Made by a program: the position numbers and the translations under genes | Shown: positions 1 to 4,638 of the stretch, piece by piece | Position numbering within the stretch: the stretch's first letter is position 1 | Layout of the letters: each line of letters opens with the position of its first letter | Source: DATFES01 sp035457725 | GTDB lineage: Bacteria > Pseudomonadota > Alphaproteobacteria > CACIAM-22H2 | Direction of reading: 5' to 3' | Assembly (NCBI GenBank): GCA_035457725.1 | Contig: DATIBC010000080.1 | Location: 1 to 7,968 of the forward strand | Length of the DNA stretch: 7,968 nt | The notes under the pieces: model-generated | The model's database searches: none | What the model was told of the DNA's origin: nothing | What the model saw: only the letters and a program-made list of their open reading frames with translations

Positions 1-10
1 CACTGTTCGT

Positions 11-36
11 TGCCCGCGCGAAGCCCGGCGCGGGCA
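11..36 (+). other. GC-rich hairpin upstream of the host-attachment gene
   Basis: A perfect 9-bp inverted repeat (TGCCCGCGC at 11-19, GCGCGGGCA at 28-36) flanks an 8-base loop. It ends 15 bases before the Shine-Dalgarno sequence of the first gene. No T-run follows on the + strand, so it is not a standard Rho-independent terminator. It may be the end of an upstream transcript cut off by the window edge, or part of the leader of the first gene. Confidence 0.35.
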
Positions 37-51
37 CCAGCCTGCTCGAAC

Positions 52-57
52 AGGAGG
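52..57 (+). promoter_or_regulatory. Shine-Dalgarno that fixes the first start codon
   Basis: AGGAGG lies 9 bases before the ATG at 67. It supports that start over the TTG at 10, which would add 19 residues with low-complexity Arg/Pro/Ala composition and no family resemblance. Confidence 0.8.
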
Positions 58-66
58 ACAGCCGAT

Positions 67-534
67 ATGCCCCGTTCCCGCACAACGTGGATCGTGGTCG
101 CCGACGGATCGCGCGCCCGGTTTCTGGCGAGCGAGACGGCAAGCGCTCCGCTGACGATCGTCGAGGAGCTGGACGAGCCCGAAGCGCGGCAGCCAACCAA
201 GGCGTTGGGATCGGACCGCCCCGGTCGCGGCGGCGATGCCGTGTCGGCGAGCCGTCATGCCATGCAGCCGCGGGTCGATTGGCACACGCAGGCAAAAGAG
301 CGCTTCGCCATCGATCTCGCACGACGCATCGATGCGGCGGCGGATAACAAACAGTTCGACGCGCTGGTCATCGTCGCGCCGAGCCGGACACTGTCGGACA
401 TCGACCGCAAGCTAAAGGCGGCGACCAAGCGACTGTTGGTGGAAAAGGTCGCCAAGGACCTGACGAGGGTGCCGTTGTCGGCGCTGCCGGCGCGCTTGCG
501 GCCGATAATTCGGCGAAGGCCTCTGACGGTGTGA
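67..534 (+). CDS. host attachment / baeRF-family protein
   Basis: This 155-residue soluble protein resembles the 'protein required for attachment to host cells' family (Pfam Host_attach), related to the bacterial/archaeal eRF1-like baeRF proteins. The family hallmark is an N-terminal strand followed by a turn, seen here as WIVVADGSRARFL at residues 8-20. A second hydrophobic strand, ALVIVAPSRTL (about 98-108), and the C-terminal KDLTRVPLSALPARL (about 128-142) also fit. The middle (about 35-75) is polar and probably a flexible loop. The family name comes from an Agrobacterium attachment phenotype. The molecular role is not settled, and a ribosome or stress-related function has been proposed from the eRF1 relationship. 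There is no signal peptide or membrane segment, so it is cytoplasmic. The AGGAGG at 52-57 decides the start. The alcohol dehydrogenase gene follows 17 bases downstream, suggesting one operon. Confidence 0.85.
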   Translation: MPRSRTTWIVVADGSRARFLASETASAPLTIVEELDEPEARQPTKALGSDRPGRGGDAVSASRHAMQPRVDWHTQAKERFAIDLARRIDAAADNKQFDALVIVAPSRTLSDIDRKLKAATKRLLVEKVAKDLTRVPLSALPARLRPIIRRRPLTV

Positions 535-551
535 GGGCTGGAGCGGCGTGA

Positions 552-1535
552 ATGCGGAGCATGGTGCTCGAGGCGGTCGGCCGGCCGTTGGTCGAGCGCC
601 ACTCCGAGACGCCGTCGCCGGGTCCCAATCAAGTCCTCATCGCCGTTGCCGCATGCGGCGTGTGCCGCACCGACCTCCACGTCGTCGACGGTGAGTTGCC
701 GGACCCGAAAATGCCGCTGGTGCCGGGACACGAGATCGTCGGCACGGTCGTTACAGTCGGCTCGAATGTGGAGCGGTTCCATCGCGGCGAGCGGGTCGGC
801 GTACCGTGGCTGGGCTGGACGTGCGGGCGATGCCGCTATTGCGCGGCCGGCCGCGAGAACCTGTGCGAGCGCGCCCGCTTTACCGGCTATCAGATCGACG
901 GCGGGTACGCCGAGTTTGCGCTCGCCGACGAGCGCTACTGCTTCCCCATGGCTGCGGACAGCGATCCGGTCGCGGCGGCTCCGCTCCTGTGCGCGGGTCT
1001 GATCGGCTACCGGGCGCTCGCAATGGCGGGGGACGCCGCACGCCTCGGGATCTACGGCTTCGGCGCCGCGGCACATATCGTGGCACAAGTGGCGCGCCAT
1101 CAGGGACGGCGGATCTTCGCCTTCACCCGTCGCGACGACCACGACGCGCAGGCGTTCGCTCGCGGGCTGGGGGCGGAATGGGCTGGCGGCTCTGAGGAAC
1201 CGCCACCCGAACCGCTCGACGCGGCGCTGATCTTTGCGCCGGTGGGAGCCCTCGTTCCCGCCGCATTACGCGCCGTCGACAAGGGTGGCACGGTGGTTTG
1301 CGCCGGGATCCACATGAGCGACATCCCGACCTTTCCCTATCGCATCTTGTGGCACGAGCGGATCGTCCGGTCCGTCGCCAACCTCACCCGCCGCGACGCG
1401 GAGGAGTTCTTAGCGCTGGCGCCGAAGGTCGCCATTCGCACCCAGACCCAGCGATATCCGTTCGCCGAGGCCAATCGGGCGCTCGACGATTTGCGCGCGG
1501 GTCGGTTGCAGGGTGCCGCCGTGTTGGTTCCGTGA
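552..1535 (+). CDS. zinc-dependent alcohol dehydrogenase family protein
   Basis: This is a complete 327-residue medium-chain dehydrogenase/reductase, predicted to oxidise alcohols or reduce aldehydes with NAD(P). The GroES-like catalytic domain covers about 1-150 and the Rossmann domain about 160-290. Catalytic-zinc ligands are visible as C38 (CGVCRTDLH), H60-E61 (PGHEIVG) and probably C147. The structural zinc site has C91, C94, C97 and C105. The nucleotide-binding turn is GIYGFGAAAH at 166-175, where A174 and H175 occupy the usual last-glycine region. That pattern is typical of the subfamily annotated as 'zinc-binding alcohol dehydrogenase family protein' (TIGR02822-like), so I do not count it as a defect. 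A GGAG at 540-543 sits 8 bases before the ATG at 552. A second ATG at 561 is possible but would remove the usual M-R-x-M start. The substrate cannot be told from sequence. It is probably co-transcribed with the host-attachment gene. Confidence 0.92.
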   Translation: MRSMVLEAVGRPLVERHSETPSPGPNQVLIAVAACGVCRTDLHVVDGELPDPKMPLVPGHEIVGTVVTVGSNVERFHRGERVGVPWLGWTCGRCRYCAAGRENLCERARFTGYQIDGGYAEFALADERYCFPMAADSDPVAAAPLLCAGLIGYRALAMAGDAARLGIYGFGAAAHIVAQVARHQGRRIFAFTRRDDHDAQAFARGLGAEWAGGSEEPPPEPLDAALIFAPVGALVPAALRAVDKGGTVVCAGIHMSDIPTFPYRILWHERIVRSVANLTRRDAEEFLALAPKVAIRTQTQRYPFAEANRALDDLRAGRLQGAAVLVP

Positions 1536-1619
1536 GGCTCTTGCTCGAACTCCGTTTTACCGTCAAATTCAAAGGATAAACGGTCCAAGCTTTGAACGGA
1601 TTTTAGGTTTCGCGAGACG

Positions 1620-2135
1620 ATGCGTCACGGCGGCGGGCGGTCCGGTTTATTGCTTCGCGATCTAGCGTATGCCTGTTGCCTTTGGACGGGCGTTTACGTG
1701 AGCGCGCTATATTTGCTCGAACACGCGTTCTGGGTGCGGCGAAGCGACCTCGCCTATGACACGCTGTGGAACTTCCACTATCTCGTCAGCGTGCCGTCGA
1801 CGGCGATCGCCGCGCTCGGCGCGGTTTTGTCCGCGCTGCAGCTGATTCAGCGCGAACGCGACTGGCGGTTCGCTCCGCTCTCCGCCATCCTCGCCTTCGT
1901 CGTCAACACCCAAGACCGCACATTGCTTAAGATCGGCGATTACGTCGTCAATCTGTTGCAAACGTTCGATCTCTACGAACGTACCGCGCTGCCATTCTGC
2001 GCGCTGGTCTTGTTGGTGTCGTCGCTGCGCTGGTTCGCTTTTCGCCGTCGTCGCTTCGTGGCCCGGCTGGCAAAGCTCTCGCCCGCGGCCCCGCCGCAAC
2101 CGACGGCGCCGGTCGGGACCGCTCGCAATGCTTGA
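1620..2135 (+). CDS. hypothetical multi-pass membrane protein
   Basis: I do not recognise this 171-residue protein. Hydrophobic stretches at about 15-33, 55-76 and 122-140 look like membrane spans. A weaker one at about 84-96 may be a fourth or a re-entrant segment. Between the last two is a polar stretch with NTQDRTLLKIGDYVVN (about 96-111), whose charged residues could be functional. A cluster of arginines (RRRR, 142-145) after the last span favours that end being cytoplasmic. The C-terminal 25 residues are Pro/Ala-rich and probably disordered. The length, the hydrophobic pattern and the absence of a competing + frame gene support it as real, but no good Shine-Dalgarno precedes the ATG at 1620, so the start is uncertain. 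It lies 84 bases after the alcohol dehydrogenase in a more AT-rich gap and could be read through from it or have its own promoter. Confidence 0.65.
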   Translation: MRHGGGRSGLLLRDLAYACCLWTGVYVSALYLLEHAFWVRRSDLAYDTLWNFHYLVSVPSTAIAALGAVLSALQLIQRERDWRFAPLSAILAFVVNTQDRTLLKIGDYVVNLLQTFDLYERTALPFCALVLLVSSLRWFAFRRRRFVARLAKLSPAAPPQPTAPVGTARNA

Positions 2136-2145
2136 TTTGCCTCAA
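2132..2145 (+). promoter_or_regulatory. FixK/FNR-type binding box upstream of the CBS-BON gene
   Basis: TTGATTTGCCTCAA matches the FixK/FNR consensus TTGA-N6-TCAA exactly, and the longer TTGAT-N4-ATCAA form at 9 of 10 positions. A -10-like CATAAT (5 of 6 to TATAAT) starts 24 bases after the box at 2170, close to the spacing of a class II FNR/CRP activated promoter. The box begins inside the last codons of the upstream membrane-protein gene. Expected effect: activation of the CBS-BON gene under low oxygen. Confidence 0.6.
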
Positions 2146-2153
2146 CGCCTGGT

Positions 2154-2167
2154 CGGACAATTGTCCG
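2154..2167. promoter_or_regulatory. operator-like perfect palindrome
   Basis: CGGACAATTGTCCG is a perfect 14-bp palindrome. It sits between the FixK/FNR-type box (ends 2145) and the candidate -10 (2170-2175), where a bound repressor would block RNA polymerase. I cannot assign it to a known regulator, and a 14-bp palindrome can arise by chance in a window this size. Confidence 0.3.
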
Positions 2168-2169
2168 CA

Positions 2170-2175
2170 CATAAT
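2170..2175 (+). promoter_or_regulatory. candidate -10 element of the CBS-BON gene
   Basis: CATAAT matches TATAAT at five of six positions. It implies a transcript start near 2182 and a leader of about 64 bases before the ATG at 2246. No convincing -35 is seen, as expected for an activator-dependent promoter. Confidence 0.45.
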
Positions 2176-2227
2176 CCGCCAGTCTTCAATCCGGGACCGG
2201 CGCGGTAGCGCCATGACTGAGCCGTTA

Positions 2228-2240
2228 AGGAAAGGAAGGA
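2228..2240 (+). promoter_or_regulatory. purine-rich Shine-Dalgarno fixing the CBS-BON start
   Basis: A purine run containing GGAAAGGAAGGA ends 5 bases before the ATG at 2246. It favours that start over upstream in-frame candidates at 2132 and 2213, which would add residues unrelated to a CBS domain. Confidence 0.75.
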
Positions 2241-2245
2241 ACGCC

Positions 2246-2944
2246 ATGCTCGCTCGCGACATCATGACCCGCGACGTCCTCGTCGTGCGCCCCGACACTT
2301 CGGTCGCCGAGATTGCCAAACTTCTGGTGAGTCACCACATCAGCGCCGTGCCGGTGGTCGGAGACGGCAACGCCCTAGTCGGCATCGTCAGCGAGGGCGA
2401 CCTCATGCGGCGGCCCGAGACCGGCAGCGGCAAGCGGCGGTCGTGGTGGCTCGAGCTGCTCGCCGACACCGACACGCTGGCGCAGGAATACGCCAAAAGT
2501 CATGCTCGCAAAGCCCGGGACGTGATGTCGAAGCATGTCGTCGCGGTGAGCGAAGACACCTCGGTGGGCGAGATCGCCGATCTGTTGGAGCGCCATGGCA
2601 TCAAGCGCGTGCCGGTGGTGACGAACGGTAAACTCGTCGGACTGGTGAGCCGCGCCGATATCGTGCGCGCCTTCGCCGAGCGCGTCGCGCCCGCAGCTCC
2701 ATCCTCGGCGGCCAGCGACGACAAGACGATCCGCGCCAAGCTGATGGAGCAGGTCGAAGCCCAGCCATGGGCCGAGACCGCCTTCATAAACGTCGTGGTC
2801 AAGGATGGTGTGGTGTCGCTAAACGGCTTGGTCGGCTCAAACGACCAAGCCAAGGCGTTGCGTGTGCTCGCGGAGAACGTGCCGGGCGTCAAATCGGTCG
2901 AGGACAATACGCGACCTCGTTCAGCGGCGATGTTCGCCGACTGA
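2246..2944 (+). CDS. CBS-domain and BON-domain protein
   Basis: This 232-residue cytoplasmic protein carries two CBS motifs and a C-terminal BON domain. CBS1 covers about 1-60: ARDIMTRDVLVVRPDTSVAE, then HHISAVPVVG and GIVSEGDLMRR. CBS2 covers about 88-147: ARDVMSKHVVAVSEDTSVGE, then HGIKRVPVV and GLVSRADIVRAF. The BON domain covers about 158-222 and includes INVVVKDGVVSLNG and ENVPGVKSVEDN. Paired CBS motifs form a Bateman module that usually binds adenine nucleotides and senses energy state. BON domains are often linked to membrane or lipid contact. There is no signal peptide, so the BON domain would act inside the cell. No enzyme domain is attached, so it is probably a regulatory or stress protein acting on a partner. 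A FixK/FNR-type box and a -10 lie upstream, consistent with low-oxygen induction. The methyltransferase gene follows after 35 bases. Confidence 0.93.
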   Translation: MLARDIMTRDVLVVRPDTSVAEIAKLLVSHHISAVPVVGDGNALVGIVSEGDLMRRPETGSGKRRSWWLELLADTDTLAQEYAKSHARKARDVMSKHVVAVSEDTSVGEIADLLERHGIKRVPVVTNGKLVGLVSRADIVRAFAERVAPAAPSSAASDDKTIRAKLMEQVEAQPWAETAFINVVVKDGVVSLNGLVGSNDQAKALRVLAENVPGVKSVEDNTRPRSAAMFAD

Positions 2945-2979
2945 CCGCGGGCGGTATCGTCGGCGTATGGTTGGCCGAC

Positions 2980-3831
2980 ATGGCCCATGGCGCCGCGGGA
3001 CGGCATAGCCCCGAGCCGCGGACCCCCGAAGCCCAGGCGATCTGCGAGCGGTTTGCGCGCGAGTACGCGCTGGCCCGTGCGCCGGCGATGCGCGAGATCG
3101 AGCGGGCCGTCTTCGGCTGCGATTACGGCGGTACGAGCTGGACCACGCGGCAGGAGGCCGACGAGGTCGCGCATCGACTGGACTTGAAGTCCGAATCGCA
3201 CTTGCTTGAGATCGGAGCGGGCTCCGGCTGGCCGGGACTTTATTTTGCGCGGTTGACTGGGTGCCAGGTCACGCTCACCGATCTTCCGTTCGAAGCGATG
3301 CGCATTGCGGCCGAGCGGATCGCCGTCGATGGGCTTAAACGTGTCTGTCGCGTGCTCGCTAGCGACGCCGCGGCGATGCCGTTCAGCGCTGGTGGCTTCG
3401 ACGCGATCAGTCACTCCGACGTCTTGTGCTGTCTGGCGGCGAAGTCGTTGGTGCTCACCGAGTGCCGGCGCGTGATTCGCCGCGGCGGAACGATGGCGTT
3501 CAGCGTCATTTCGATCGCCTCCGGACTGTCGCCGCGCGACCACCTGCGCGCGGCGGACGCCGGTCCGCCGTTCAAGGCGGTGAGTTCGGATTATCCTGCT
3601 CTCTTGGCCGAGGCGGGTTGGAGCATCGACGGCCACGTCGACCTCACCGAGCCATACGCCCGGGCCATACGCCGGATCATCGCCGAGGAGCTAGCGCGCG
3701 CATCGGCGCTTGGCGAACTGCTCGGTTCGGCCGCGTTCGCCGAGCGAATGGAACGGCGGGCGCGGACGATTCAAGCCGTCGACGCTGGCCTCCTGCGGCG
3801 CGAGTTATTCGTTGCAACGGCGGCGGATTGA
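2980..3831 (+). CDS. class I SAM-dependent methyltransferase
   Basis: This protein of about 283 residues has the Rossmann-like SAM-binding fold. Motif I is HLLEIGAGSGWPGLYFA at 74-90, with the glycines that contact SAM. The acidic residue that binds the ribose is probably D101 in VTLTDLP. A motif near SDAAAMPFSAGGFDAI (about 128-143) corresponds to motifs II/III of the family. An N-terminal helical region (about 15-65) with YGGTSWTTRQEADEV may shape the acceptor site. The substrate is unknown, and there is no signal peptide or membrane span. The start is uncertain: ATG at 2980 has only a weak Shine-Dalgarno, and TTG at 2971 is an in-frame alternative. The reading frame stays open upstream to 2767, but that part is a shadow over the CBS-BON gene. 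The 35-base gap suggests co-transcription with the CBS-BON gene. Confidence 0.85.
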   Translation: MAHGAAGRHSPEPRTPEAQAICERFAREYALARAPAMREIERAVFGCDYGGTSWTTRQEADEVAHRLDLKSESHLLEIGAGSGWPGLYFARLTGCQVTLTDLPFEAMRIAAERIAVDGLKRVCRVLASDAAAMPFSAGGFDAISHSDVLCCLAAKSLVLTECRRVIRRGGTMAFSVISIASGLSPRDHLRAADAGPPFKAVSSDYPALLAEAGWSIDGHVDLTEPYARAIRRIIAEELARASALGELLGSAAFAERMERRARTIQAVDAGLLRRELFVATAAD

Positions 3832-3841
3832 CGCGCCTCAA
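3828..3841 (+). promoter_or_regulatory. second FixK/FNR-type box
   Basis: TTGACGCGCCTCAA matches TTGA-N6-TCAA exactly. It overlaps the TGA stop of the methyltransferase gene and lies about 187 bases before the small secreted-protein gene. The -10 at the class II distance is poor (AGAAAA or AAAACT near 3864-3871), so the promoter is less convincing than the one at 2132. Confidence 0.4.
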
Positions 3842-3961
3842 ATAGCGTTGTCGATGATGGTGAAGAAAACTCTCCCCCGCTCGCGTCAAGAACCGACCCG
3901 ATCATCAGATTCAGTTACCGCAACGACTGCCGAATAGCCCCTATCAAATCGGAATTTCATG

Positions 3962-4001
3962 AAAGCGACTCGTATCGGCGTGAGATACTGAATCGCTTTT
4001 T
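3962..4001 (+). terminator. imperfect hairpin with T-run: terminator or attenuator
   Basis: AAAGCGA (3962-3968) pairs with TCGCTTT (3993-3999), and GTATC (3972-3976) with GATAC (3984-3988). Two further pairs can form in the internal loop, and the apical loop is 7 bases. A five-T run (3997-4001) overlaps and follows the stem. It could end the CBS-BON/methyltransferase transcript. It lies only 26 bases before the next ATG, however, so it could equally act as an attenuator in that gene's leader. Confidence 0.45.
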
Positions 4002-4027
4002 GGCCACGCCTTGAGCGGCTAGGCCGC

Positions 4028-4348
4028 ATGAACGCGCAACGCTCCGCATTGCTTCCTCTGGCCCTCCTCGCCGCGCAACTGTCGGCGAGTTCGGTCGTTG
4101 CGCACGGCGACGCCGAGTGGATCCAGCGCAGCAAACGGTTTTCGTTCTGCTGCGGCCCCAACGACTGCCATCGCGTTCCGGCCGCCACTGTGCGGATGAG
4201 TCGCCTCGGCTACATTCTGCTCTGGCGCGGTGCGTCGACCGTCATTCCGTTCGAGCACGCGTACCCATCGGAAAACGAGCATTTCTGGCTGTGCGAGGAC
4301 CCGCGGCAGATCGTGCGATGCTTCTTCGCACCGCCGCTTGGGTCCTGA
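4028..4348 (+). CDS. small probably secreted cysteine-containing protein
   Basis: This is a 106-residue hypothetical protein. Residues 1-25 look like a Sec signal peptide: one Arg near the start, a hydrophobic core LLPLALLAAQL, then a likely cleavage after SSVVA before H26. The mature part of about 81 residues has five cysteines: C41, C42, C47, C89 and C98. The motif CCGPNDC (41-47) and the spacing suggest disulfides or metal binding in the periplasm. Small periplasmic proteins with a CCG-x2-DC motif near the N-terminus are, from memory, common in rhizobial genomes, without a known function. I cannot name a family. There is no clear Shine-Dalgarno: the 13 bases before the ATG form a small hairpin (GCGGC-TAG-GCCGC), which might lower translation. 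The next feature is the oppositely oriented tRNA-His. Confidence 0.7.
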   Translation: MNAQRSALLPLALLAAQLSASSVVAHGDAEWIQRSKRFSFCCGPNDCHRVPAATVRMSRLGYILLWRGASTVIPFEHAYPSENEHFWLCEDPRQIVRCFFAPPLGS

Positions 4349-4372
4349 GCCCGTAACCATCGCTTCAAGCCA

Positions 4373-4389
4373 GACGGCGCCCCGCCGTC
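4373..4389. other. GC-rich hairpin between the secreted-protein gene and tRNA-His
   Basis: GACGGCG (4373-4379) and CGCCGTC (4383-4389) form a 7-bp stem with a 3-base loop. It lies between two convergent genes, 25 bases after the + gene and 29 bases beyond the tRNA 3' end. There is no T-run in either direction, so it may be a weak bidirectional transcription stop. Confidence 0.3.
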
Positions 4390-4418
4390 GAGCCCTCGCG
4401 ACAACACGTTGAATTGAT

Positions 4419-4495
4419 TGGGGCGAGCGAGGGGACTTGAACCCCCGACATCCAGATCCACAATCTGGCGCTCTAACCACCTGAGCTACGCCCGC
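4419..4495 (-). tRNA. tRNA-His (anticodon GTG)
   Basis: The complement folds as a full cloverleaf. The acceptor stem is GCGGGCG with CGCTCGC, the D-stem GCTC/GAGC, and the anticodon stem CCAGA/TCTGG around loop TTGTGGA with anticodon GTG (4459-4461). The T-stem GGGGG/CCCCT encloses TTCAAGT. The discriminator base is C73 and the CCA end is encoded (4419-4421). A G at 4496 provides the extra G-1 opposite C73 that identifies histidine tRNA, so the mature 5' end may be 4496. Confidence 0.97.
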
Positions 4496-4508
4496 CACCG
4501 GAGGGGTG

Positions 4509-4537
4509 GATGTAATCCGCTGCCTTAGGCCCGTCAA
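4509..4537 (-). promoter_or_regulatory. probable promoter of tRNA-His
   Basis: On the - strand, CTTGACG gives a good -35 (TTGACG, 4532-4537). It is followed after 17 bases by a weaker -10, TACATC (4509-4514, three of six to consensus). A start near 4502 would give a very short leader to the tRNA 5' end at 4495-4496. Confidence 0.5.
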
Positions 4538-4574
4538 GCGTGCGCGACTGCGGGCGATTGCCCCCCACGCCCGG

Positions 4575-4612
4575 CTTCGGCATAGTGCCGGCGCCAAGCC
4601 GCCGGCCCGAAG
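4575..4612 (+). other. bulged hairpin upstream of the aminotransferase
   Basis: CTTCGG (4575-4580) pairs with CCGAAG (4607-4612), and GCCGGCG (4587-4593) with CGCCGGC (4600-4606). The 3' arm is continuous and the 5' arm carries a 6-base bulge (CATAGT). The structure ends 12 bases before the AAGG at 4625-4628. It could be a 5'-leader structure that affects translation. Alternatively, the following TAAAAATAG may be a -10 region, in which case this would be DNA upstream of transcription. Confidence 0.35.
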
Positions 4613-4638
4613 TAAAAATAGACGAAGGTGGGAACCGC

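Noticed and set aside
1..66. 3' end of an upstream gene
   Set aside because: Frames are open at the window edge, but none shows a recognisable C-terminus or a stop before the first gene.
255..1142. 295-residue open frame on the - strand
   Set aside because: It lies antisense to the host-attachment and alcohol dehydrogenase genes, which have clear family motifs. Its translation is Arg/Ala-rich with no recognisable domain, as expected of a shadow frame in GC-rich DNA.
1536..1619. promoter or terminator in the gap after the alcohol dehydrogenase
   Set aside because: Only a 5-bp ACCGT/ACGGT pairing with a long loop and no convincing -35/-10 pair are present.
2767..2979. N-terminal extension of the methyltransferase frame
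   Set aside because: The frame is open but runs through the BON-domain coding region in another frame, and the extra residues show no methyltransferase similarity.
2500..3636. 378-residue open frame on the - strand
   Set aside because: It is antisense to the CBS-BON and methyltransferase genes and has the composition of a shadow frame.
3854..3937. 27-codon + strand frame starting MMVKKTLPRS
   Set aside because: There is no Shine-Dalgarno and no recognisable feature. It is too short to support on sequence alone.
4419..4495. tRNA-His as an integration site of a mobile element
   Set aside because: No integrase, no duplicated tRNA 3' end and no mobility genes are seen in the window.
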